NCBI GenBank assembly: GCA_964614515.1
Contig: CAZTPJ010000063.1
Location: 1-22,925, forward strand
DNA from: CAZTPJ01 sp964614515
Lineage (GTDB): Bacteria; Planctomycetota; Phycisphaerae; Phycisphaerales; UBA1924
Length of the DNA: 22,925 nt
Reading direction: 5' to 3'
This document shows, in pieces, positions 14,212 to 21,627 of the stretch. Within the stretch, counting starts at the first letter, position 1. Every line of letters starts with the position of its first letter. The notes beneath the pieces were generated by a model. That model had not been told where the DNA came from. It saw nothing but the letters and a program-made list of their open reading frames with translations, and did not search any database. The position numbers and the translations under genes were made by a program.

Positions 14212-15297
14212 ATGATTCCGTCTCGCGCGATGTGCCGAGTGTTCAGCGCATGCGGCCTTCGCCGCATGGTGCGCTGCGACCAGAGTCGCCTGTGCGGCGC
14301 GTTCACGCTTGTGGAACTGCTCGTGGTCATCGCCATTGTCGCGCTCTTGCTCGCGCTGGCGCTGCCGGCGGTGTCGCAGGCGCGAAAGGCCGGTCGCGCG
14401 GCCGTGTGCGGCTCAAATCTCAAGCAGTTCGGCGTGGCCACGGCCACCTACGCGGCCGATTTTGATGACGCGATCTGGGCGTTCTCGTGGCGCGCGGGTG
14501 GTGCGTTGCCGTCGCCGTATCAAGACTTGCGCAGCGCCGGGACCGATGTGCAGGCGGCGGTGTGTCAGGCCGTGGACATCCTGCGACGGAGGGCAGATCG
14601 CGAGGACATGCCGAACATCAACGCGCTGTTCAACTGGATTCCGCATGTGCTCTATTCGCATCTTGTGTTGCAGGATTATCTCGCCGCGCGCCTTCCAGAG
14701 CCGATGGCCGCCTGTCCGGAGGATCGACCGCTGCTCAACTGGCAGCGAGATCCGGTGAACTTATTCGATCAGGGCTTCTGGTCGCCGGTGCAACCCGCGC
14801 CGGGTCCGGCGAGCAAGCGATGGCCGTATTCATCGACGTATCAGGTTGTTCCCGCGAGTTACGATGGCTCCCCGGCTGGGGCGCGTATCGCCAACGAAGG
14901 CTTCGACGCGACGTATCTTCTTCCCACGGCCGCGAAACTCGGCGGACTCAAGCTCACCAGCGTCGCGTTCCCCGCGATGAAGGTGCATGCGATGGATCAG
15001 GAGTCACGGCACGCGGGCCGTCGCATGTTCTATGCCGTGCCGCAGGCGACGCAGCCCCTGCTCATGTTCGACGGTTCGGTGCGCACGCTCAAGACGGCCG
15101 ACACCAACCAGGGCTGGCAGCCGAACAATCCGACAAGCCCCGAGCCTTCGCGATTTCGCTACAACCCGTCATCGTGGGGCGCGCCAACGACCAACGGCGA
15201 GTTGTTCGAGCCGGTGGTGGGACATTACCGCTGGACGCGCGGCGGACTCGCGGGCGTGGATACGGGTGGGGGCGAAGTGGACACGGGGCAGAGGTGA
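14212..15297 (+). CDS. prepilin-type (pseudopilin) N-terminal protein
   Basis: The protein has 361 residues from the ATG at 14212, which follows a TATACT box by 6 nt. After a basic leader of about 28 residues comes the type IV pilin/pseudopilin signature GAFTLVELLVVIAIVALLLA, with cleavage expected after the Gly and methylation of the Phe; Glu5 of the mature protein is present. The mature part carries LPAVSQARKAGRAAVCGSNL, typical of the planctomycete DUF1559-like pseudopilins. Near the C-terminus, PLLMFDGSVRTLKT resembles the DG end of the H-X9-DG processing-associated motif, but the preceding His is too far away, so the motif is degenerate. Such proteins are exported by a type II or type IV pilus-like machinery; the function of this large class is unclear. 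It starts 59 bp after motB. Confidence 0.88.
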   Translation: MIPSRAMCRVFSACGLRRMVRCDQSRLCGAFTLVELLVVIAIVALLLALALPAVSQARKAGRAAVCGSNLKQFGVATATYAADFDDAIWAFSWRAGGALPSPYQDLRSAGTDVQAAVCQAVDILRRRADREDMPNINALFNWIPHVLYSHLVLQDYLAARLPEPMAACPEDRPLLNWQRDPVNLFDQGFWSPVQPAPGPASKRWPYSSTYQVVPASYDGSPAGARIANEGFDATYLLPTAAKLGGLKLTSVAFPAMKVHAMDQESRHAGRRMFYAVPQATQPLLMFDGSVRTLKTADTNQGWQPNNPTSPEPSRFRYNPSSWGAPTTNGELFEPVVGHYRWTRGGLAGVDTGGGEVDTGQR

Positions 15298-15419
15298 TGG
15301 AGTCAGACGGATCGTAAGCATCGGCGAGTTCAGGGCGTCTTGGCGCCAGTCGGGATACGATACAAGCGTGAACGGACGTTTGCCGAAGCGCTCGGCGCGC
15401 CTTGAGATGGAGGTCGGGT

Positions 15420-15620
15420 GTGGAACAGCATGTAAAACAAATGATCGACCGCGTTCGCGCCAACCCGATGACGCCAGAACAAGCGGAAGCGCAGCGTCGC
15501 AGTTTCGCCTATGGCAACACCAACATCGAGAATCCGCTGATCACGCGAGAGACCGTTGACTCAGCGGCCGGTCGGCTACCATCGTCGCGCGATGAGCGAA
15601 ACGGATTCGACCGAACATGA
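15420..15620 (+). CDS. small VbhA-like probable antitoxin of a Fic pair
   Basis: The product has 66 residues from GTG at 15420, chosen because GGAGG lies 6 nt upstream. Residues 17-47 read MTPEQAEAQRRSFAYGNTNI then ENPLITRETVD. This resembles the VbhA-type antitoxin helix, in which Arg-Arg is followed by a short helix ending (S/T)xxxE(G/N). Here the equivalent is NTNIEN with Glu37; the expected Ser/Thr is Asn33. In class I Fic systems that Glu blocks ATP positioning in the toxin. The last 10 codons overlap the fic gene by 29 nt in another frame, so the two are translationally coupled. The antitoxin role rests on motif and position, not on a search. Confidence 0.65.
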   Translation: MEQHVKQMIDRVRANPMTPEQAEAQRRSFAYGNTNIENPLITRETVDSAAGRLPSSRDERNGFDRT

Positions 15621-16254
15621 GATGAGTTCCGTTCCAGAGACGTTAGTCTCCGACGATGGACAGCGCGCGCAACGTGAAGCCGAGAACGGGCTAAGACAGT
15701 TCGATTACGCCCAGATTCTGATTGATGAGGCATGTGCCGACTCGCAGCCGTTCGCGCTGAAGTTGGGTCATCTCTTGACGCTCAATCGACTCGCGATCGA
15801 AGGTGTCATGCGGTCGGCGGGCGAGTTGCGATCCAAGCCGGTCTTTGTTGGACGGCACGTTCCCCCGGATTGGAGGGATGTGCCGCGCCTCATGGATGAA
15901 ATGTTGAACTACGTGAATTCGCGAGTTGACGACGATCCGATCCATGTCGCGGCATACATCATGTGGCGATTGAATTGGATACACCCGTTTGTGGACGGCA
16001 ATGGCCGAACATCTCGTATCGCGGCGTACATGATGCTGTGTATTCGTCTGGGCCTAAGACTGCCCGGTTCCAACACCATTCCGGAGCAGATAGCGGAATC
16101 CAATCGCGTGCAGCGAGAACGTTCTCGCTACTACCGTGGCCTTCAGGACGCCGACGCCGCTTGGAAGCGAGGACGCATAGAGCTCTGGAAACTGGAAACG
16201 ATGGTGACAGACATGCTCGTGCGTCAACTTCAGAGTCACTTGGTTGACCAATGA
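15592..16254 (+). CDS. fic: Fic-domain AMP-transferase (probable toxin)
   Basis: The protein has 220 residues from the ATG at 15592, inside the end of the small upstream gene. The Fic signature is complete: HPFVDGNGRTSR at 131-142, with catalytic His131, Asp135, the GNG anion hole, Arg139 and Arg142. The target-docking flap precedes it (SKPVFVGRHVPPDW, about 81-94). LRQFDYAQILIDEA and LPGSNTIPEQIAES are typical of the Fic/DOC branch with a compact core. Fic enzymes transfer AMP from ATP to Ser, Thr or Tyr of target proteins; toxins of this class modify topoisomerases or other essential proteins. No inhibitory (S/T)xxxE(G/N) motif is seen in the protein itself, so inhibition would have to come from the small upstream protein. 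It converges on the ChaN-like gene with 38 bp between. Confidence 0.9.
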   Translation: MSETDSTEHEMSSVPETLVSDDGQRAQREAENGLRQFDYAQILIDEACADSQPFALKLGHLLTLNRLAIEGVMRSAGELRSKPVFVGRHVPPDWRDVPRLMDEMLNYVNSRVDDDPIHVAAYIMWRLNWIHPFVDGNGRTSRIAAYMMLCIRLGLRLPGSNTIPEQIAESNRVQRERSRYYRGLQDADAAWKRGRIELWKLETMVTDMLVRQLQSHLVDQ

Positions 16255-16292
16255 GGACTCCACGCCTGGACGTTGAAAGCCGACGTTCTCTA

Positions 16293-17222
16293 TCACGGCA
16301 CCATCGGCCCCACATACACCACAAAATCCGCGCGCCCACGATCCTCTTCCAACAGCACCGATGACCACGTCGGCACGGTCGTCACGCTGACGATGTGCGC
16401 TGCGGGCACGGCCTGGCGAAGCAACTGTGTCAGCCCGCCTTCGTGATCGATGTGGAACCGACCGACGACGTGGACAACCGGCCGGTGTCCCTCGCGCAGC
16501 ACGCGCGCGATCGAATCCGCCATCGTCGAATCCCACAGCGTCTGCGAGCGATAGATCGACTCGATCATCTCGGCGTGTTCCGGCGTGCCCACGGCCGGGC
16601 CGTGACCTGCCATGCCCGACATCACGCGCTCGAACTCCTCGCGATATCGCCCGGCGGGCATGTCATCTGGAAGGCGAAAGAGCGATTGCTGAAGCGGTGT
16701 GAGCGAATCGAGCCGTTCATACCCGGCCGTGCGCGCCAGGCGCACATAGACGCGCGGCGCGTTGGCCGCGATGATTGGCCGCTGATGCTGCTTGGCTGTC
16801 TCGACCATGCGCTGATGCCCGGGCGGATAGTTGCCTTCGGTTCTGAAGGTGCGTCGGCGAAAGGTCGCGTCGTCGATGAGTCCCGCGAGATAGTCGTCGA
16901 TCGCGGCCTGCGTGTCGCGCTCGAAGAATTCCATGGACAGACACGCGCCAGGCGCGTCGGCCACGAGCGCATCGAAGAGATCCGCGGCGAACGCGAGGCC
17001 AACCGCGTGCCCATGATTCTCGCCGATGAGTACGACATCCGCCCGGCCGCAGGCCGCGACGATCTCCGGCCACGAGGCAATCGCGCCCGAATCTCCTCGC
17101 ACCAGCACGGGCGGGCGAACTCCGGCCGGGTCGCCCCGCGCGGGCTTCGTGCCGGTCTGACGCGAAGCTTCGCAGCCCATGAACACCAGCACACACAACA
17201 ACAGCGGCAGACATCGAAGCAT
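16293..17222 (-). CDS. ChaN family lipoprotein (haem-binding uptake family)
   Basis: The protein has 309 residues. The ATG at 17222 starts a signal peptide with a lipobox FMGC, so Cys17 is lipidated. The family hallmarks are present: VVLIGENHGHAVGLAF (about 63-78), LSMEFFERDTQAAID (about 95-109), NYPPGHQRMVETAKQHQRPI followed by IAANAPR (about 131-157), and HVVGRFHIDHEGGL near the end. These correspond to the ChaN/Haem_bd_uptake domain (PF04187), the iron-regulated haem-binding lipoprotein described from Campylobacter. The Glu and His residues in the first and last motifs are conserved in the family. The start has no Shine-Dalgarno site; a TATCAT box lies 5 nt before the ATG. Haem binding is a family inference. 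Confidence 0.88.
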   Translation of the reverse strand: MLRCLPLLLCVLVFMGCEASRQTGTKPARGDPAGVRPPVLVRGDSGAIASWPEIVAACGRADVVLIGENHGHAVGLAFAADLFDALVADAPGACLSMEFFERDTQAAIDDYLAGLIDDATFRRRTFRTEGNYPPGHQRMVETAKQHQRPIIAANAPRVYVRLARTAGYERLDSLTPLQQSLFRLPDDMPAGRYREEFERVMSGMAGHGPAVGTPEHAEMIESIYRSQTLWDSTMADSIARVLREGHRPVVHVVGRFHIDHEGGLTQLLRQAVPAAHIVSVTTVPTWSSVLLEEDRGRADFVVYVGPMVP

Positions 17223-17227
17223 GCGGC

Positions 17228-17261
17228 ATGATAGAGCCTCATCGCGTGTGGGCGAGGCTCT
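17228..17261 (-). promoter_or_regulatory. promoter of the ChaN-like gene with inverted repeat
   Basis: TATCAT (minus strand, 17233-17228) lies 5 nt before the ATG at 17222, so a leaderless transcript is predicted. AGAGCCTC at 17233-17240 and GAGGCTCT at 17254-17261 form a perfect 8-bp inverted repeat with a 13-bp spacer that covers the region where a -35 should be. No -35 match is present, which fits control by a dimeric regulator. Confidence 0.5.
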
Positions 17262-17297
17262 CGCCCGATTGGTGTTGGGATCGCTGCGACAAAATGA

Positions 17298-17328
17298 AAG
17301 CCCCCGGGCGTGGCACGCCCGGGGGCTT
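17298..17328 (-). terminator. strong intrinsic terminator
   Basis: AAGCCCCCGGGCG at 17298-17310 pairs perfectly with CGCCCGGGGGCTT at 17316-17328 around a 5-nt loop. Read leftward it is followed by a T-rich tract (TTTCATTTTG). It ends the transcript of the dockerin-tailed gene whose stop is at 17362. Confidence 0.9.
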
Positions 17329-17361
17329 GGAGGTCTGGCACCATCATCGCGCGAGTGTCGA

Positions 17362-18231
17362 TCAGCAGCCCGCGTTGAACAGGTTGCCGAAGCTCAGGAA
17401 GTCAAAGATGTCGCAGACGCCCGGGCCGGTGCTCGTGTCGAGGTCACACGCGCACGGATCGGCGGCGCTGAACATGTTGCCGAACTCGAGGAAGTCGAAG
17501 ATGTCGCAGACGTTGTTGCCGGTGGAGGTGTCGTAGTTGCAGACGCATCCGCACCCGCCACCGGAAGTTCCGTACAGTTTGAAGGGGTAATCCCAACCAG
17601 CGCCGTAGCCAGCGTCGAGGTTCGCGGCCCAGGCAGCGGTCGCGACGGTGAAGAACCTGGAGTTGTCGTTCGCGATGTCACGCGGCACCTTGTGGTTGGC
17701 CCACGGACCAGAGAACGCAGGATTCCCGTTCGAGGCGATCTGAATCCAGTAGGTGCCCTCGGGAAGGGGCGGAAGCCACGACATGTCGATTCGAGCCGTC
17801 TTGATCGCTCGTGCGCAGTCCGTGACTGTCGTCGTCACGCGGTACACGCCGCTGAACGCGGATGAGAGCAGGCGGTTGGTCGTCAAGTTGCCGAACGCCG
17901 GCGTGCCACCGGTGATCGGTGTCGTGTCCCAGACCTGAATGAACACACTGACGATGGGATCGGTCGTTGCTGAACTGGTCTGGTACAACTGCCACTCGAG
18001 TTCGGTCAAGGTCCATGTCTCACCCGTGGGAACGGTGAAGTCATCGGCCTGGTGGAAGCTGGCAGCAATCGTGTTGTTGCCAAACAGTGTGCCCGGCGGT
18101 TCGATTTGGCTGTACATCCCGCCAGCGCACCCACCGGGTTGTGCGTTGATGTCGCCGTTGTTGTACAGAAGTTGCCCCATCGCGGGAACCGTCAGGCCCG
18201 CCGTCAAACCCACCGCAAGAATTCGTTTCAT
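17362..18231 (-). CDS. secreted protein of unknown function with dockerin-like tail
   Basis: The protein has 289 residues. ATG at 18231 follows GGGAG with 6 nt spacing and begins the signal peptide MKRILAVGLTAGLTVPAMGQ; a TTG six bases upstream is less likely. The central domain (about 21-225) has beta-rich stretches such as ASFHQADDFTVPTGETWTLT, EWQLYQTSSATTDPIVSVFI and GTYWIQIASNGNPAF. This is the style of planctomycete exported proteins with a jelly-roll-like domain, but I recognise no catalytic family. The last 60 residues are two dockerin-like units, CNYDTSTGNNVCDIFDFL and CDLDTSTGPGVCDIFDFL, ending NAGC. Just before them is a Gly/Cys-rich linker (GGGCGCVC). A good promoter lies upstream and a strong terminator downstream, so the gene is monocistronic. 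Confidence 0.88.
   Translation of the reverse strand: MKRILAVGLTAGLTVPAMGQLLYNNGDINAQPGGCAGGMYSQIEPPGTLFGNNTIAASFHQADDFTVPTGETWTLTELEWQLYQTSSATTDPIVSVFIQVWDTTPITGGTPAFGNLTTNRLLSSAFSGVYRVTTTVTDCARAIKTARIDMSWLPPLPEGTYWIQIASNGNPAFSGPWANHKVPRDIANDNSRFFTVATAAWAANLDAGYGAGWDYPFKLYGTSGGGCGCVCNYDTSTGNNVCDIFDFLEFGNMFSAADPCACDLDTSTGPGVCDIFDFLSFGNLFNAGC
17488..17565 (-). repeat. 78-bp dockerin-coding segment, copy 1
   Basis: This coding stretch (linker GGGCGCVC through the first dockerin-like unit) is identical to 18603-18680 at 76 of 78 positions. Both lie in the same reading frame of neighbouring genes. Confidence 0.9.
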
Positions 18232-18329
18232 ACTCAACTCCCAGAGGTGGCCTGCACCGCACTTGGACTACGAATGCTTAACGCAAGCACACACCGAAGT
18301 CGAAGCAGTGGCGCATGGCCGTCGTCACC

Positions 18330-18357
18330 AGTGTACCAGGTTTGACACAAAACACAA
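18330..18357 (-). promoter_or_regulatory. promoter of the dockerin-tailed gene at 18231
   Basis: On the minus strand TTGTGT (18357-18352) and TACACT (18335-18330) are 16 bp apart, and the -10 carries an extended TGG just before it. The leader would be about 90 nt. Confidence 0.5.
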
Positions 18358-18380
18358 GGGGTCAACTCCGATTCTGATAG

Positions 18381-18402
18381 TCCGGTAACTACGTTCACCG
18401 GA
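18381..18402. promoter_or_regulatory. inverted repeat upstream of a promoter
   Basis: TCCGGT and ACCGGA are 6-bp inverted arms separated by 10 bp, located about 24 bp upstream of the -35 hexamer of the gene at 18231 and downstream of the terminator of the next gene. An activator site is possible, but the arms are short. Confidence 0.35.
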
Positions 18403-18417
18403 TGGTACACACAAAAA

Positions 18418-18447
18418 GATCAGCGCCCGCGTATGCGAGCGCTGATC
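18418..18447 (-). terminator. intrinsic terminator
   Basis: GATCAGCGC (18418-18426) pairs with GCGCTGATC (18439-18447) as a 9-bp stem, with a further CGC/GCG pairing inside the loop. Read leftward it is followed by TTTTTGTGTG. It ends the transcript of the gene whose stop is at 18477. Confidence 0.88.
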
Positions 18448-18476
18448 GCGATGACTCATGGCCTGCCCGCCTGCAT

Positions 18477-19670
18477 TCAGCAGCCGGTGTTGAAGAGGTT
18501 GCCGAACTCGAGGAAGTCGAAGATGTCGCAGACGCCCAGGCCCGTGCTCGTGTCGAGGTCGCAGGCGCAAGGATCGGCGGCCGAGAACAGGTTGCCGAAC
18601 GTGAGGAAGTCGAAGATGTCGCAGACGTTGTTGCCGGTCGAGGTGTCGTAGTTGCAGACGCATCCGCACCCGCCGCCGGACTGGCACACGGCGTCGAGGT
18701 CATACGCGACGATGGTGTCCTGCGGGGCCTGGTGCAGCGCGATCATGCGCAGTTCGCCGTTCTCACAGTACACATCCGCGCCGCCGGCAATGTTGTTCGT
18801 CAGTGACGGGGTGCCGAGGGTGTCGCCGAAGAACTCGCGCCCGGTCCGCGTCGGTTGCACGCCGATGCCGCCGGAGATGTCCAGTTCCACGGCCAGCACG
18901 CGCTGGTTCGGATCGTTCGCGGGCAATGGCCCGTTTTGCGACCACGTCCAGAGTTTCTCGCCCGCGCCGGTCTGATCGTCATTGAAGCCCATGCCGTACA
19001 TTGCGACGGCGGCTCCGGAGGATTGGAAGTTGTTCAAATATGTCGCTTCGACGCCGCCGCCGACGGTGAAGACGCGAAGTGGACCGCTGAAGTCGGCGGT
19101 GTAGAACTTGCCTTCGCGGGTGCGGGCCAGGGCGCGAATCGTCCCCGTGAGCCCGATGATCTGCGTCGTCGTTCCCGCGTCGATGTCTCCGGTCACGGGG
19201 TTGTAGGTGTGCTCAGTGAAGTACCCACCTTCCCAGCCGTAGTACAACTTGTTGTTCGCCTCATCCGCGGCGAGGTCGCGACCGCCCCAGATGCTTGTGG
19301 TGGCGCTGTTGAAAGCGGGGTCGTAGTTGTTCGTTTGTGGATACGCCGCGAGGAACTGTCCGGTCTTGGAGAACTTGAAGACCTTGTTTGGTGCGCCAGC
19401 GACGCCAGCGCCCGCCGCGCCATCGTTGTTGCGGCCCGTCACCCAATAGAAGCCCCACGCCTCTTCAACGCCGAGAAGCGCCGGCGCGGTGTTGGGAATG
19501 ATGTTCGAGAGCGAGAACGGACCGGCTGCGATCGTCCCGAGACTGTCGGAAGACCACTGGACCTGAGACGGCTTCGAGTCCGCCGCCGCATCAGAGTCAG
19601 ACTGTGCAAACGCGGCGAAACCGGCCGCCGCAATCAGAGCCAGCGCGCTGTGAACATGAACCTTGCCCAT
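18477..19670 (-). CDS. secreted protein of unknown function with dockerin-like tail
   Basis: The protein has 397 residues. ATG at 19670 follows GGAGG and begins a signal peptide (MGKVHVHSALALIAAAGFAAFAQ); two upstream ATG/near codons are less well placed. The body (about 30-335) carries propeller-like strands, for example GFYWVTGRNNDGAAG, NKVFKFSKTGQFLAAYP, IRALARTREGKFYTADF and LWTWSQNGPLPANDPNQRVL. No catalytic motif is seen, and I do not recognise the family. The last 60 residues repeat the dockerin-like unit (CNYDTSTGNNVCDIFDFL and CDLDTSTGLGVCDIFDFL), ending NTGC. The tail and its GGGCGCVC linker are nearly identical at the DNA level to the gene at 17362. It has its own promoter (19776-19804) and terminator (18418-18447). 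Confidence 0.88.
   Translation of the reverse strand: MGKVHVHSALALIAAAGFAAFAQSDSDAAADSKPSQVQWSSDSLGTIAAGPFSLSNIIPNTAPALLGVEEAWGFYWVTGRNNDGAAGAGVAGAPNKVFKFSKTGQFLAAYPQTNNYDPAFNSATTSIWGGRDLAADEANNKLYYGWEGGYFTEHTYNPVTGDIDAGTTTQIIGLTGTIRALARTREGKFYTADFSGPLRVFTVGGGVEATYLNNFQSSGAAVAMYGMGFNDDQTGAGEKLWTWSQNGPLPANDPNQRVLAVELDISGGIGVQPTRTGREFFGDTLGTPSLTNNIAGGADVYCENGELRMIALHQAPQDTIVAYDLDAVCQSGGGCGCVCNYDTSTGNNVCDIFDFLTFGNLFSAADPCACDLDTSTGLGVCDIFDFLEFGNLFNTGC
18603..18680 (-). repeat. 78-bp dockerin-coding segment, copy 2
   Basis: This is the partner of 17488-17565, with two differences in 78 bp. The body domains of the two proteins are unrelated, so the tail has been copied or converted separately. Confidence 0.9.
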
Positions 19671-19775
19671 GATGTCAACCTCCACTGAGAGTCAGGCGAT
19701 GATGTTCGTGTGGCTCCACCAGCACCGAGATACGAGTCACCTCGGCCCCAGCGGAAACCACACACGACTTCCAAT

Positions 19776-19804
19776 CTTGTACCACACTTTAATGTGGAAC
19801 GCAA
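19776..19804 (-). promoter_or_regulatory. promoter with palindromic operator in the spacer
   Basis: On the minus strand TTGCGT (19804-19799) and TACAAG (19781-19776) are 17 bp apart. The spacer is almost filled by CCACACTTTAATGTGG (19782-19797), an imperfect palindrome with perfect 5-bp outer arms. A repressor bound there would block the polymerase. It precedes the dockerin-tailed gene starting at 19670. Confidence 0.55.
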
Positions 19805-19939
19805 GGGCTTCTAGCGGGAGCCGACCTCATTCGCCGCAAATCTGGTGGATTACCTGATTCCAAGGCCGAGATAACTCCACCACCCGTCGCATCCGGGGCT
19901 TGCCGTAAGCGGTGGTGGTGGCGGCTCGACGGCCGGGGC

Positions 19940-21556
19940 TTAATTGCACCCCTGGCTGAAACTGTTCGAGAAGCACAGGAAGTCGAAGATGTCGCACACG
20001 CCCGGGCCGGTGCTCACGTCGCAGTCGCACGCGTAAGGGTTGCCCGCGTCGAACAGGTTCGAGAAGCACAGGAAGTCGAAAATGTCCAGCACGCCCGGAC
20101 CAGTGGACTGGTCACAGTCCGGATAGCACTCGCGCTCCAGGGTGATGTTCCGCGTCTGCGAGATCGACGGCGAGAAGTCAACGAACACGGAGGCTTCTTC
20201 GTATCCAGCCGCATTGAATCGCACGGTGCGCGGGCCGGATGGCGCCCAGACGTAGTACCGCCCAAACCGCACGTTGCTCTGGTTCATCTCGCCGTTGTTG
20301 AACGTCACGCCGTCGAGCGTGATCGTCGCCACCACCGGATCGCCCGTCACCGCGTCCGTCACCACGCCCGTCAGCGGAATCGGACGATTGAGTTGCGCCA
20401 GCAACCCCGGCCAGACGCGCGCCGCCTCCGACAAGGCCGTATTGTGGCTCGGCTGAAAGCCCTGCTGTTGCGTGAGCGTTTCGGTGAGCACGGCCATGGC
20501 GCCGCGGGCCAACTGCCACTGAAAGTGTTCGCCCTCCGCCGAAGGCGGGCGATTCGAATACCCCGTCATCGCCGACTGCAGCACCTGCGCCTCGGTCTGA
20601 AGATACGCCGAGAACGGGTGCGTGAGGCAGTTGTACTCCCACAACACCTGACGCCCGTAGGAGTGATAGTCCTGCACCTTCGCGAAGTGCCGATCCTGCG
20701 AGAACAGCATCATCGTGATCGTCTCGGCTTCGGAGCCCGCGCTGGGGCCTTTGTACGTGCCATCGGCGGGATTCGTGCTGCCGGCGCATGTGGCCGTCCA
20801 CCCGAACGGGTAGTTGCGATTCAGATCCACGCCGACGCCGCCGGGAAACACGCGGCGATTCTTTCGCCACAGGTTGTTCACGTTGAACACATACTCATAC
20901 CCATCCGGGTTCCAGATCGGCGCGATCCAGATCTCGTTGTTGTTCACCAGATTCGTCACCGTCGCGTTCGAGCCGTACTCGGTGGTCAGCCGACGCATGG
21001 CATCGAGCGGAATCACCACCGTCGCGATCTCGCGGACGTGGTGCGCCCCGACGATCAGTACCGGCGGCTCATCCTCATCCACCTGCACGTTGTCCGAGAT
21101 CTTCACCGCGAACAGATGCCGCCCCTCCACCGTCGTCGGCGCGCCATAGGTGGCCGTCAGATCGACAAACCGGCAGATATTCGGAAACGCCGCGGCCGCA
21201 GCCTGCATCTCGGCATACGTCTCGGCCAGGGTCGGATACCCGGCCGGAACCATGTCCGGCTGTGCGCGTCGCTGCTCGGCGAAGCGCTCGGCCTGGATGT
21301 CCGCGAACGGCCGAGACTCGGCGAGGACGGTGAACGAGAACCCCATCTCCTCCAACCACGCCCGCGAATCGTGAAGGACCACCATCTCGAACGCGCGGGG
21401 CGAGACGCTGCCCTCGACGATGTCATACCCCTGCCGGTCAAGTTCCGCCGCAAGCAGCGCTGCACGCGGGTGGTCAACGCGGACGTGGGTCAGAGGCTGA
21501 GCCGATGCGGCAGCGCCGCAGCCCACGGCCGCGATCATCGCGACATAGCGTTTCAA
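19940..21556 (-). CDS. secreted M14 zinc carboxypeptidase with dockerin-like tail
   Basis: The protein has 538 residues from TTG at 21556, chosen because GGAG lies 7 nt upstream and it opens a signal peptide with basic N-region (MKRYVAMIAAVGCGAAASAQ); the frame extends upstream to 21637 without a ribosome-binding site. The M14 domain is complete: zinc ligands in GAHHVREIA (His173, Glu176), WIAPIWNPDGYEYV, the substrate-binding DLNRNYPFGW (Asn246, Arg247), GPSAGSEAET, third zinc ligand in DYHSY (His298) and the general base in LTETL (Glu359). It cleaves C-terminal residues from peptides. A carboxypeptidase-regulatory-like beta domain follows (about 395-473, GVVTDAVTGDPVVATITLDG). Two dockerin-like units close the protein (DQSTGPGVLDIFDFL, CDVSTGPGVCDIFDFL), ending QGCN. 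This is the clearest enzyme among the dockerin-tailed proteins here. Confidence 0.93.
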   Translation of the reverse strand: MKRYVAMIAAVGCGAAASAQPLTHVRVDHPRAALLAAELDRQGYDIVEGSVSPRAFEMVVLHDSRAWLEEMGFSFTVLAESRPFADIQAERFAEQRRAQPDMVPAGYPTLAETYAEMQAAAAAFPNICRFVDLTATYGAPTTVEGRHLFAVKISDNVQVDEDEPPVLIVGAHHVREIATVVIPLDAMRRLTTEYGSNATVTNLVNNNEIWIAPIWNPDGYEYVFNVNNLWRKNRRVFPGGVGVDLNRNYPFGWTATCAGSTNPADGTYKGPSAGSEAETITMMLFSQDRHFAKVQDYHSYGRQVLWEYNCLTHPFSAYLQTEAQVLQSAMTGYSNRPPSAEGEHFQWQLARGAMAVLTETLTQQQGFQPSHNTALSEAARVWPGLLAQLNRPIPLTGVVTDAVTGDPVVATITLDGVTFNNGEMNQSNVRFGRYYVWAPSGPRTVRFNAAGYEEASVFVDFSPSISQTRNITLERECYPDCDQSTGPGVLDIFDFLCFSNLFDAGNPYACDCDVSTGPGVCDIFDFLCFSNSFSQGCN

Positions 21557-21627
21557 GCGAGATCTCCAATTCGCTGTGCGAAGGGGGCGCACCCATGCTC
21601 GCCCCGGAAGGCTTCCTGTACGCCATG

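Noticed and set aside
15556..15582. TTGACT and TACCAT as an internal promoter for fic inside the antitoxin gene
   Set aside because: The spacing is only 15 bp, and both hexamers are constrained by the antitoxin coding sequence; possible but not supported.
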